This document shows positions 8,066 through 16,167 of a stretch of 64,000 nt of DNA, piece by piece. A program made the translations under genes and the position numbers. This stretch comes from Paucimonas lemoignei. Lineage in GTDB: Bacteria > Pseudomonadota > Gammaproteobacteria > Pseudomonadales > Pseudomonadaceae. The DNA lies in assembly GCA_900475325.1 (NCBI GenBank), contig LS483371.1:2356001-2420000 (forward strand). The letters run 5' to 3'. The notes beneath the pieces are model-generated. The model did not search any database, was not told the DNA's origin, and saw only the letters and a program-made list of their open reading frames with translations. Each line of letters starts with the position of its first letter. Position 1 is the first letter of the stretch.

Positions 8066-9412
8066 TTATCCCTCGCGCCCAGCCCTTAAAGCTTGCCAAC
8101 CTATCACGGAGCTGACTCCCAGGCGCGTCAACAATTTGGGTGGCAGTTTGCTGGGGCCAGGGGTATTGCTGAAATCATCCAGGAATGTCGACCGGGTGCC
8201 CGTTGCCAGTTCTGCCGCCATCACACCCGCCAAGGTGCTTTTGACCGTTCCCAGCCCGTTCTCGCAGCAGGCGGCGTACAGGTTCTCTTCGATTTCGCCA
8301 AAGGCCGGGGCGCTGTTGCGGCTCAGGCACAGGCGCCCGGCCCAGCTGAACTCCAGCGGCGTGGACTTCAATTCCGGGAAGCGCGCGTCCAGCGAATGGC
8401 GTTGTTCCCTGGCCACGTCCGCCACCCGCTGCGGGGTGACCTGAATGCTGGGGTCATAGGTAAACTTGGTGCGGATGACGATCCTGGACCGCCCGTCCAC
8501 GGTGATTTTCCGAACCGTGGCCCCCATGGGGTCAGCCGGTAGCAGGGCCCATCGTTCCTGGCCTGTCACCGGCCTTTTGAACGCCTCGTGGCTGAAACCT
8601 GCCGTCATGGAGGCGTAGGTGAACACATGCAGCAGTCGACCCTGGAAGTGGCCGAAGTCCTCAATGTGGCCGTTGACCGCCAGGATCACTTTGGGCGCTG
8701 TGACCGCGCCCTGGTGGGAGCGCGCCGTCCAGTCGTTCCCCGTGCGCGATAATTCGATGATTGGTGACCGCTCGTACAGGCTGATCTTCGTCTCCAGCCC
8801 GGCCGCCAGATCGCGGATGTATTGCGCGGGCTGGATCATCACCGCGCCGGGCGTATAGAGCCCGCCCTGGTAATAATCCGAGCCGGTGATGTCACGCATC
8901 TGCGCGGCATCAAACAACTCGTAGCGCTCACCAATGCCCTTGAGCGACTGCGCGTAGTTGGCATTCAGTCGCCCACCGCGCTCAGTGGCCGCGGCATTGA
9001 TCTTCCCCGAAGGGTCAAAGGTGCCCGCCGACATCCCGTAATCACGGGCTGCCTGGGCGGCGAATTCAATTGCGAAGCGGTTCTGCGCGATCTCCCTGGC
9101 CGTGGCTGACTCCCCGGCGACCGAGTATTCCCCCGATGACAGGCTGTGGGGAACGTCGATCATGAAACCGGAATTTCTGCCTGCCGGGCCGGTGGCGATT
9201 TCATGGGCGTCCACGACCACAATGCGATCCTGCGGGCGCAGCTGAGACAGCCTGCGTGCCGCAGAGAGGCCGGCAAAACCGGCCCCGATAATCAGCCAGT
9301 CCGCCGTCACGTTCCCATCAAGCGTACGCACAGGAGTAGAACGTGTGGAAATCGCCTCCCAACCCGAAACACCGGTGTCTACCGGCAGGCGCTTGATGGA
9401 ATGTGTGTTCAT
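8066..9412 (-). CDS. FAD-dependent amine/amino-acid oxidoreductase (DAO family)
   Basis: This 448-residue flavoprotein of the DAO/glycine oxidase/PuuB family has the FAD-binding dinucleotide fold (DWLIIGAGFAGLSAARRL) starting near residue 39. The conserved GPAGRNSGFM segment that follows is typical of the PuuB/ordL-like branch. A C-terminal region (YAACCENGLGTVKSTLAG) matches the second FAD-contacting motif. Members oxidise C-N bonds of secondary or primary amines, giving an aldehyde or imine. The start overlaps the stop of the aldehyde dehydrogenase gene by four bases (ATGA), which fits sequential steps: oxidative deamination or demethylation here, aldehyde oxidation by the neighbour. The exact substrate is unknown; a betaine-derived amine is an inference from context. 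Confidence 0.88.
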   Translation of the reverse strand: MNTHSIKRLPVDTGVSGWEAISTRSTPVRTLDGNVTADWLIIGAGFAGLSAARRLSQLRPQDRIVVVDAHEIATGPAGRNSGFMIDVPHSLSSGEYSVAGESATAREIAQNRFAIEFAAQAARDYGMSAGTFDPSGKINAAATERGGRLNANYAQSLKGIGERYELFDAAQMRDITGSDYYQGGLYTPGAVMIQPAQYIRDLAAGLETKISLYERSPIIELSRTGNDWTARSHQGAVTAPKVILAVNGHIEDFGHFQGRLLHVFTYASMTAGFSHEAFKRPVTGQERWALLPADPMGATVRKITVDGRSRIVIRTKFTYDPSIQVTPQRVADVAREQRHSLDARFPELKSTPLEFSWAGRLCLSRNSAPAFGEIEENLYAACCENGLGTVKSTLAGVMAAELATGTRSTFLDDFSNTPGPSKLPPKLLTRLGVSSVIGWQALRAGREG

Positions 9413-10926
9413 TTTACGGTCTCATCAACCGACCGATCAGAAACGTCGATCCAGATGGTTTTGATTTCGGTGTACTGGTCGTGGGCAAATACGGATTTGT
9501 CCCGACCACCGAAGCCCGACTCTTTGTAGCCACCAAAAGGCGTCGATGCATCGCCCTCGCCGAAGCAATTGACGGTCACGATTCCGGCGCGGATTTCCCG
9601 CGACAACCTGATCGCCTTGCGCAGGCTGCCGGTGTAGACGGACGCCGCCAGGCCATACACCGTGTCGTTGGCCAGGGCGACGGCCTCGTTGATTGAGGTG
9701 AAGGTGGTCACTGACAATACCGGTCCGAAGATTTCTTCCTGGAACAGTCGGCTGTCAGGCGTGACGCCATCGACCACGGTCAGCTGGATAAACGCATCGT
9801 CCTGCGTGTCGCCGCCATAGACGATGTCCAGCTTGGCGGCATTGGCGTAGTCCAGGTAGGACTTCACCTTGGCGAAATGATCGCTGCTGACCAACGCCCC
9901 GACACGGTTTTGCGGGTCCAGTGGATCGCCCATTTTCCACTCGCGGATATAGGCGCCCATGCGCTCCAGCAACTCGTCCTTGACCGACGCATGAACCAAC
10001 AGCCGGGATGTCGCCGAGCAGTTTTCGCCCATGTTCCAGAACGCCCCGTTGACCACTTGTTCGGCCACCAGGTCCAGGTCTTCGGCGTCGTCCATCACCA
10101 CGGCCGGGTTCTTGCCGCCGCATTCCAGCACCACACGCTTGAGGTTCGAATCGGCGGAGTAGTGCAGGAAGCGCCGCCCGGTGGCCGTAGAGCCGGTGAA
10201 GCTCACCATGTCGACGTCTTTGTGCAGGCCGATGGGTTCGCCGACGTCCTTGCCGGTACCGGTGACGATATTCAACACGCCAGCAGGCACACCGGCTTCG
10301 AATGCCAGCTCGGCGACGCGCAGGGTGGTCAGGCTGGTTTGTTCTGCGGGCTTGACGATCACCGAGCAACCGGCAGCGAGCGCCGGGCCAATCTTCCAGG
10401 CCAGCATCAGCAGCGGGAAATTCCACGGCAGCACGCAGCCCACCACGCCGATGGGTTCGCGAACCACCATGGTCAACGCGTCGTTGCCAACCGGAGCGGT
10501 GTGGTCGTACAGCTTGTCGATCAGCTCGGCATGCCAGCGCAACGTGTGGATGGTGTCAGGCACGTCCACCAGTTGGCATTCGCGTACCGGTTTGCCGCTG
10601 TCCAGGCTCTCCAGCACAGCCAGCTCGTGGCGATTGTTCTCAAGCAGTTTTGCAAACTTGAGCAGCACTTCCTTGCGCTCCCCAGGGGGCAGCAGGCGCC
10701 AGCGGCCGTCTTCAAAAGCCTCTTTGGCCTTGCTGACCGCGAAGTCCACATCCTCGGCGCTGCAGGCTGCCAGGTCAGTCAGAAACGCGCCGGTCGCCGG
10801 GTTGGTGGTGACCAGCGTGTGACCTGACAACGCTGGCTTGAAGGCGCCGTTGATGAAGGCATTGGAGGGGAACGATATCGATTCGGCGATAGCGGCGTAT
10901 TCGTGTGCAGTAAGAAGATCACGCAT
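9409..10926 (-). CDS. NAD(P)-dependent aldehyde dehydrogenase
   Basis: This 505-residue protein is a full-length aldehyde dehydrogenase, which oxidises an aldehyde to the carboxylic acid. Visible motifs are the cofactor-site segment PWNFPLLMLAWKIGPALAAG, the NAD-binding FTGSTATGR, the catalytic glutamate in LECGGKNP and the catalytic cysteine in GENCSATSR. The C-terminal PFGGYKESGFG is also standard. It is most like the PuuC/betaine-aldehyde group in overall pattern. The gene overlaps the upstream DapA-like gene by eight bases and the downstream FAD oxidase by four, so the three are co-translated. The substrate is probably an amino-aldehyde or semialdehyde produced in the same pathway. Confidence 0.93.
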   Translation of the reverse strand: MRDLLTAHEYAAIAESISFPSNAFINGAFKPALSGHTLVTTNPATGAFLTDLAACSAEDVDFAVSKAKEAFEDGRWRLLPPGERKEVLLKFAKLLENNRHELAVLESLDSGKPVRECQLVDVPDTIHTLRWHAELIDKLYDHTAPVGNDALTMVVREPIGVVGCVLPWNFPLLMLAWKIGPALAAGCSVIVKPAEQTSLTTLRVAELAFEAGVPAGVLNIVTGTGKDVGEPIGLHKDVDMVSFTGSTATGRRFLHYSADSNLKRVVLECGGKNPAVVMDDAEDLDLVAEQVVNGAFWNMGENCSATSRLLVHASVKDELLERMGAYIREWKMGDPLDPQNRVGALVSSDHFAKVKSYLDYANAAKLDIVYGGDTQDDAFIQLTVVDGVTPDSRLFQEEIFGPVLSVTTFTSINEAVALANDTVYGLAASVYTGSLRKAIRLSREIRAGIVTVNCFGEGDASTPFGGYKESGFGGRDKSVFAHDQYTEIKTIWIDVSDRSVDETVK

Positions 10927-11830
10927 GAGCGGCTCCCGAGGTGATGTGTGCGACGGTGCGCTTCACGTTGGTGATGACGGTTTGAAGGCTGCGTTTATCG
11001 CCCGAGTTGAGCGGGCGCAGCGGGGCGCGTACGTCGCCGACTTTCAACCCGTTCAACTCGCAACCGAACTTGATGCACTGCACAAACTTGCCGCCATCCA
11101 GGGCGTTCATCAGCGGCATCATCGCGGACATGATCTGCCGGCCTTTGTCGAAGTTCTTCTCCACCACGCAGGCTTCATACAGCGCGACGTGCTCTCTGGG
11201 CAGGAAGTTGGAGCCGGCGCACACCCAGCTTCGGGCGCCCCAGGCAAAGAACTCCAGAGCCTGGTCATCCCAGCCGCAGGACAGCGCAATGTGCGGAAAC
11301 TCCCGGGCGAGCAGGTGCACCCGGCCCATGTCGCCGGAGCTCTCTTTGATAGCGATGACGTTTTTCGATTTGCCCACCCGCGCCAGATACTCCTCGTTCA
11401 TCTGCACGCACATCCGGCCCGGGTAGTTGTAAAGCATGATCGGCATGTTGGCGGCGCGATCGATGGTCAACGCGTGGATGGCGTTTTCCTGATCCGTGGG
11501 CAGGGCGTAAGGGGGCGTTGTGACCAGAATGGCGTCGGCCTTTATTGCTTTGGCGTCCTTGGCGAACAGCACGGCGTCTTCGGTGCGGATCGCCCCGGTG
11601 CCGATAATCAACTGCACGCGGGAGCCGATCACGTCTTTAGCATAGGCGGCCAGCTTGAGGCGCTCTTCGGCGGTCTGCGCGTAATATTCGCCGGTTGAAC
11701 CGCCAATGATAATGCCATGTACCTTGGCCTCTATCAGAGACTCCAGAACGTCTGAAAATACCTTGAAGTCAATATCGCCGTCAGGCGTATGCGGTGTCAC
11801 CGCCGGGGTATAGATGCCTTCGAATCTCAA
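10919..11830 (-). CDS. Dihydrodipicolinate synthase (DapA)-family aldolase/dehydratase
   Basis: This class I aldolase-type TIM barrel of about 303 residues has the Schiff-base lysine in NVIAIKESSGD, the conserved tyrosine in MLYNYPGR and the carboxylate-binding GGSTGEYY. It is not the housekeeping dapA by context: it leads an operon with an aldehyde dehydrogenase and FAD oxidase. Family members include 4-hydroxy-2-oxoglutarate-type aldolases and 5-dehydro-4-deoxyglucarate dehydratases. The start chosen is TTG at 11830, preceded by GGAG eight bases upstream, which gives the usual family length beginning LRFEGIYTPAVTP. The longer frame from 11887 has no similar support. The reaction is not assignable from sequence. 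Confidence 0.85.
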   Translation of the reverse strand: MRFEGIYTPAVTPHTPDGDIDFKVFSDVLESLIEAKVHGIIIGGSTGEYYAQTAEERLKLAAYAKDVIGSRVQLIIGTGAIRTEDAVLFAKDAKAIKADAILVTTPPYALPTDQENAIHALTIDRAANMPIMLYNYPGRMCVQMNEEYLARVGKSKNVIAIKESSGDMGRVHLLAREFPHIALSCGWDDQALEFFAWGARSWVCAGSNFLPREHVALYEACVVEKNFDKGRQIMSAMMPLMNALDGGKFVQCIKFGCELNGLKVGDVRAPLRPLNSGDKRSLQTVITNVKRTVAHITSGAAHA

Positions 11831-11940
11831 GAGATAGTCTCCGAATATGAATGACCGGTAAAACAATAGGCGTGACGGTCGTGACAACCTGTCCGCGCTA
11901 TGAAGTTCTAAGGTGTTTTAATAAAGCAGTTAATTCATTA

Positions 11941-11956
11941 GTCATTTAAAAATGAC
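11941..11956. promoter_or_regulatory. Palindromic candidate operator upstream of the aldolase operon
   Basis: GTCATTT-AA-AAATGAC is a perfect 16-bp palindrome in the 227-base space between the Rieske gene end and the aldolase-operon start. It is AT-rich and sits about 110 bases upstream of the predicted TTG start. It could be the operator of the LysR or GlxA regulator, but no second copy was confirmed. Confidence 0.35.
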
Positions 11957-12016
11957 CTCCGGGCGGCGGGCATTTTCAAGTTGTTATGAGTGGGGTGACG
12001 TTAAGTGGGCCCTTTC

Positions 12017-12043
12017 GTGCGGCGACTGATTACGTCGCCGCAC
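12017..12043 (-). terminator. Strong hairpin downstream of the Rieske oxygenase gene
   Basis: A perfect 10-bp stem (GTGCGGCGAC / GTCGCCGCAC) with a 7-base loop lies 15 bases past the Rieske gene stop. There is no clear T run on the minus strand, but the position and stability fit a terminator or 3'-end protecting hairpin for that gene. Confidence 0.55.
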
Positions 12044-12057
12044 GCGTTGATAAATAA

Positions 12058-13314
12058 TTAGCCGACCGATTTAAGTTTGATTGTTCCGCCAGTACTGTCA
12101 TCACCCAATCGATTGAGCATGATGTCGCAATACCAGTCATCAAACTGGCACACTCCGTTTTCGGCATTGGAAGAGAAGGGCCCCGGTTCATACGCAGGGG
12201 AATTGACGCCCACTTGTGCGCCTTCAACCAGCGTGCGGTCCTGATCGTTGGTGGCCAGCCAGACTTTGGTCAAGCGTTCGATGTCGTAATCCACGCCTTC
12301 CTGAGCGGTCTTTTTCACGATCCATTTGGTGGTGACCAGCGTCTCATTCGGCCCGATGGGCAGGACGCGGAAACTCAAGGCGTGGTCGCCAAGGAAATGA
12401 TTCCAGGTCGAGGGGTAGTTGAAATACAGCAGGGCGCCAATATCGGGCTCGCCGCTGGTGTCCAGCCTGCCCGCTACTGCAGGCTTGCCATCCATGGTGT
12501 AACTGACAGCCCCGGATGACAGCGGGATGCGCGTGATGCGAAAACGCCCGTCCTTATCCATGACCAGTTCGCTGGGCATACCGGCGGCCTCGCAGCGATC
12601 CCAGTGGGCTTTGAGTTCCGGATCTTCCGCGCCGCCGACACCGGCCACGGACAGGTTCTCCACAAACGAATTCATCAATTCGGGGTGAGTTCCGTCGCAG
12701 TGATAGCACTCGCGGTTGTTTTCGAAGACCAGCTTCCAGTTGCCTTTTTCGATCAGGTTTGATTCGAAAGCCACTTTGCAGTCATCCAGCAAGTGCGGCG
12801 CCAGGAAGGGCGTGACTGCTTCTCTGAATACATTGAAGTTCGGGGCAATATCCGCCACGCACACATAGATATAACTCTGGACGATTTCGCAATGAACCGG
12901 CTTCAAGCCATAGTGGGATTTGTCGAAATCATCGCCCATGTTGCCGGCAAACAGCAGACGGCCATCCAGTTCAAATGTCCATTTGTGATACGGGCAGACC
13001 AGCTTGGCAACTTTGCCTTTGGCTTCGGGGCAGACCTTGGAGCCCCTGTGCCGACACGAATTATGGAAAGCCCGGATCTGCCCATCGGCACCGCGCACCA
13101 CGGCCACAGGGTATTGGCCAATCTGCAGGGAAAGGTATTGCCCGGGCTTTTCCAGTTCAAATGTATGACCGGCGAAAATCCAGTCCTTGTGCCAGAGTTG
13201 GTCCAGGTCCTGCTGGTAGACATCAGGGTCGCTGTACAGCTCGCGGGGGAGTGCATGGCGCGGTTTACGTTTGGCAATAAGCTTCGAAACGGCTGATTTG
13301 GTATTCACGTCCAA
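12058..13314 (-). CDS. Rieske [2Fe-2S] oxygenase alpha subunit, GbcA-like betaine demethylase type
   Basis: This 418-residue non-haem iron oxygenase has an N-terminal Rieske cluster, with CRH...CPYH as the CxH-x(n)-CxxH ligands near residues 88-111. The mononuclear iron site lies in ENNRECYHCDGTHPEL. It resembles glycine betaine catabolism protein GbcA in pattern and length (NNRECYHC, TTKWIVKK, EGVDYDIERL, ATNDQDR), a family that N-demethylates or hydroxylates quaternary amines such as glycine betaine, stachydrine and carnitine. The start is TTG at 13314 with GGAG four bases upstream; GTG at 13308 is an alternative. No ferredoxin reductase (GbcB-like) lies nearby, so electrons must come from a reductase encoded elsewhere. 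The actual betaine substrate is unknown. Confidence 0.9.
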   Translation of the reverse strand: MDVNTKSAVSKLIAKRKPRHALPRELYSDPDVYQQDLDQLWHKDWIFAGHTFELEKPGQYLSLQIGQYPVAVVRGADGQIRAFHNSCRHRGSKVCPEAKGKVAKLVCPYHKWTFELDGRLLFAGNMGDDFDKSHYGLKPVHCEIVQSYIYVCVADIAPNFNVFREAVTPFLAPHLLDDCKVAFESNLIEKGNWKLVFENNRECYHCDGTHPELMNSFVENLSVAGVGGAEDPELKAHWDRCEAAGMPSELVMDKDGRFRITRIPLSSGAVSYTMDGKPAVAGRLDTSGEPDIGALLYFNYPSTWNHFLGDHALSFRVLPIGPNETLVTTKWIVKKTAQEGVDYDIERLTKVWLATNDQDRTLVEGAQVGVNSPAYEPGPFSSNAENGVCQFDDWYCDIMLNRLGDDSTGGTIKLKSVG

Positions 13315-13339
13315 CGCACTCCATAGCTATCAGGCGGCG

Positions 13340-13357
13340 CTTGCCGAATCAGGCAAG
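13340..13357. promoter_or_regulatory. Inverted repeat upstream of the Rieske gene, candidate operator
   Basis: CTTGCC-GAATCA-GGCAAG is a perfect 6-bp inverted repeat 26 bases upstream of the Rieske gene start. Its spacing would suit a dimeric activator or repressor. The 382-base space 13315-13696 holds no convincing gene, and its right part is the downstream flank of the LysR gene. Confidence 0.35.
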
Positions 13358-13696
13358 TGGCGGCCACACATCATTGGTTGAAAGCCTTCTACCTCTAGAC
13401 GGCTTTTGTGAAGGTTACGTGTAGAAATCGATGACCAACAAGAAACATTTAGGTCAGGCAATGCATAAACAAATGTTATCAATCGAAGGTTTATTGCGAC
13501 GCAAACGGGCGCTGGAAAGGTGAAAGTCCGGCAGGTCCAGTTAAATCAGGCAGCACAAAACCGCCGGTCCCCCGAAGAAGATTCCCCGTCGTCCAGACGC
13601 CGCGCTGTCGCGCAGCAAACACAGAAAATCATTTCAATTCAGATAATTATTTTATTTGATGAGGGTGGGGGTGAAACAAGGCGCCCGTCAATGGGC

Positions 13697-14611
13697 TCAG
13701 GCGAAGTAACCCAGTACCCAGTCCCTGAGTTTGCAGCAGGCCCGGTCACTTTCCCGGTCTTCTTTAAAGGCCAGGTAATGTTGCGAATCCTTGTGAACCA
13801 CTTCCTGGGCAATGGGGCGGACCAATGCGCCGCTTTCAAGGGACTCGGCCACCAGTTGGCTCCAGCCCAGGGCGACACCCTGGTGCGCCAGAGCCATGTT
13901 GATGACTACGTTGTAGTCATTGGCGCTGAATACATGGGGGCGATCATGGGTGCGTTTTTCAATGTCGGTGTCATGAAAAGCCAGCCACACGCCCCAGTCG
14001 ATGTGTTCGGCAACCTGGGACCTGCCGTAAGGGCTGAGGTTGAGCAACGCGCTGTCACGCAGCCCTTCCAGGGTCGCAAGTTCAGGGTGGGCATCGCGGT
14101 ATTGGGGCGTACAAACCGGATAGATGACGTCGTGAAACAACGGATAACTGCGGTAACCGCTTTGCAGGCTGGGAAACTTGGTAATGAAGATGTCCGGTGT
14201 TGCACCCGCTTCCATGGACAGAAAGTTCTGAGTGCTGATGAGGCTCAGGTCAATGTCCTGGTTCTGGCTGAAAAAGCCCGGAAGCTTGGGTGACAGCCAC
14301 AGCGACGCAAACGCCGGTGAGCAGCACAAGGTCACTTCCGACTTGCCGGTGCGATGCGCCCGGACCCGCTTGGCCGCTTGCGAGATGTTCACGAAGGACA
14401 ACTGCGCGGCATCGAAAAACGCCGAGCCCGCTTCGGTCAGTTCTACCGCCCGACCCACGCGCCTGAAGAGCTCAACGCCCAGATAGGTCTCAAGCTCACG
14501 AATCTGTCGGCTGATCGCGGCCTGGGTCACACACAGTGCTTCGGCAGCCCGTGTGAAGCTCTGGTACTTGGCGGCCGCCACGAACGATTTCACCGCTTTC
14601 AGCGATGGCAT
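13697..14611 (-). CDS. LysR-family transcriptional regulator (GcvA-like)
   Basis: This LysR regulator of about 304 residues, from the preferred start MPSLKAVKSFVAAAKY, has the winged helix-turn-helix SFTRAAEALCVTQAAISRQIRELE at its N-terminus. A GcvA-type effector-binding domain follows. In-frame starts at 14650 and 14701 would add 13 or 30 residues; I prefer 14611 because it gives the normal family length and places the HTH at the usual distance from the N-terminus, though its ribosome-binding site is weak. It is divergent from the ProVWX-type transporter and lies between it and the Rieske gene, so it probably controls one or both. The inducer is unknown. Confidence 0.88.
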   Translation of the reverse strand: MPSLKAVKSFVAAAKYQSFTRAAEALCVTQAAISRQIRELETYLGVELFRRVGRAVELTEAGSAFFDAAQLSFVNISQAAKRVRAHRTGKSEVTLCCSPAFASLWLSPKLPGFFSQNQDIDLSLISTQNFLSMEAGATPDIFITKFPSLQSGYRSYPLFHDVIYPVCTPQYRDAHPELATLEGLRDSALLNLSPYGRSQVAEHIDWGVWLAFHDTDIEKRTHDRPHVFSANDYNVVINMALAHQGVALGWSQLVAESLESGALVRPIAQEVVHKDSQHYLAFKEDRESDRACCKLRDWVLGYFA

Positions 14612-15081
14612 CTTCAGCAACGTGTTGTCGGGGTCGATGTGCTTAACCATAACGTGGGGTATCCAGTCCTTGTGAAAAACAAGCAATCGCGACAGGGGCA
14701 TCAGAAGGGGCGCGTGTCTGTTTATATAACTGCAATGTCACAGAAGCGTTGCTGGCTAGCGTTATGACAGGCCTGCGCTGACCCTGTCCATATCGCGTCG
14801 GCAAAGAGGTCGTTTTTAGGCATGCGACGATCGATAACGTGACGTTATTGATTGTGTGGAGGAAATGTTGTTAGACGTTGCAGGGCTAAGGTAATAACTT
14901 TGTCATCACGGCTGTTGTACAGAACGCCGATAAATAACAAACGAATAATAAGAAGAGGTTTTACCCATGTCTCATGTGCGCCCTTCATTAAAGCTCGTCT
15001 GCCGCGATAATCATTTTTTATTCTGATGGGATATAGCGCTGCTATTTCCGTCTTCTATAGCATTCGCAGAAGGAAGGGATT
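14612..15081. promoter_or_regulatory. Divergent promoter region between LysR and proV genes
   Basis: This 470-base space (about 380 if LysR starts at 14701) must hold the divergent promoters of the LysR gene and the betaine importer. It is distinctly more AT-rich than its neighbours, around AATAACAAACGAATAATAAG at 14933-14952. Apart from the short leader-like frame at 14967-15026, I see no gene in it. I could not fix a -35/-10 pair with confidence. Confidence 0.5.
14967..15026 (+). CDS. Possible 19-residue leader peptide upstream of proV
   Basis: An ATG at 14967 is preceded by AGAGG eight bases upstream and opens a 20-codon frame ending in TGA at 15024-15026, 55 bases before the proV start. 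The peptide, MSHVRPSLKLVCRDNHFLF, is basic and resembles no family I know. Its ribosome-binding site and spacing are as good as those of real genes nearby. It could be a regulatory leader or a chance frame. Confidence 0.3.
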   Translation: MSHVRPSLKLVCRDNHFLF

Positions 15082-16119
15082 ATGAGTCTTGGTGACGAAA
15101 TACTCTCCGTCAACAATATCTACAAGGTCTTTGGCCCGCAGCCGAAAGTCGCCATGGATATGCTGAGGCGCGGTGCGGACAAGAACGAGATCTTCAGCAA
15201 GACCGGTCAGGTCGTGGGTGTATTCGACGCGACGTTCTCCGTCATGCGCGGTGAGATTTTCGTCATCATGGGGTTGTCGGGGTCTGGCAAGTCCACCATG
15301 GTGCGGTTGTTTAACCGACTCATTGAACCCACTTCCGGCACCATCCACCTCAATGGCAAGGAAATAACCGGCTTGTCCGACGATGCACTGCTGGATGTGC
15401 GTCGCAAGGAAATGAGCATGGTGTTCCAGTCATTCGCGCTCATGCCGCACATGAGCGTCATTGATAACGCCGCCTTTGGCCTGGAGATTTCAGGCGTTGA
15501 CGAGAAAGAACGTCACGGCCGTGCCAGGGAAGCACTCAAGCAAGTGGGCCTCATGGGCCACGAATACAGCTATCCCCATCAGTTATCAGGCGGCATGCAG
15601 CAGCGTGTCGGGCTGGCCCGCGCCTTGGCCAATGACCCTTCGATCCTGTTGATGGACGAAGCCTTTTCCGCACTGGATCCGCTGATACGCCATGAAATGC
15701 AGGGCGAACTGATCCGCCTGCAGGCCGAGCAACACCGCACGATCATTTTTATCTCCCATGACATTGAGGAAGCGATCCGCATCGGCCATCGCATCGCAAT
15801 CATGGAGGGCGGGCGCATTGTGCAGATCGGCTCCCCGCAGGAGTTGTTGTGCAACCCGGCCAATGATTACGTCAGAGCGTTCTTCAAGGGCTTTGACGCC
15901 TCCAAGATCCTGCGCGCCGGTGACGTCGCGACCATCAGCGCCGAGCATCCCTTTGATGGGGATACGTCCCGCCCGACGCTGCAGGCTGACGTGCCCCTGC
16001 AGGACATTTTCCACATCGTCGCCAATGCCGTGCAGCCTGTTGCCGTTCTGGATGGGCAGGGAGTCTTCAAAGGCACCATTTCCAAAAGTCTGTTGCTGCA
16101 GACAATGAGTCGTCATTGA
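15082..16119 (+). CDS. proV: Betaine/proline ABC transporter ATP-binding protein (ProV-like)
   Basis: This 345-residue ATPase of the glycine betaine/L-proline (OTCN) family has Walker [11 protein letters not shown]-loop [11 protein letters not shown], signature LSGGMQQR, Walker [14 protein letters not shown] and switch HDIEEAIR. The N-terminal segment [17 protein letters not shown] is typical of ProV. The C-terminal part from about residue 270 ([28 protein letters not shown]) looks like a single CBS-type domain; the protein is shorter than E. coli ProV (400 residues). Related CBS domains sense ionic strength, but in catabolic paralogues this control may be lost. AAGGAAGGGA precedes the ATG. 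It energises uptake of a betaine or similar compatible solute together with the two downstream gene products. Confidence 0.92.
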   Translation: MSLGDEILSVNNIYKVFGPQPKVAMDMLRRGADKNEIFSKTGQVVGVFDATFSVMRGEIFVIMGLSGSGKSTMVRLFNRLIEPTSGTIHLNGKEITGLSDDALLDVRRKEMSMVFQSFALMPHMSVIDNAAFGLEISGVDEKERHGRAREALKQVGLMGHEYSYPHQLSGGMQQRVGLARALANDPSILLMDEAFSALDPLIRHEMQGELIRLQAEQHRTIIFISHDIEEAIRIGHRIAIMEGGRIVQIGSPQELLCNPANDYVRAFFKGFDASKILRAGDVATISAEHPFDGDTSRPTLQADVPLQDIFHIVANAVQPVAVLDGQGVFKGTISKSLLLQTMSRH

Positions 16120-16167
16120 CAGCGTCAACCGCGCGATTCAGCTGGCTCAGTCACTCAGGTAGCTATC

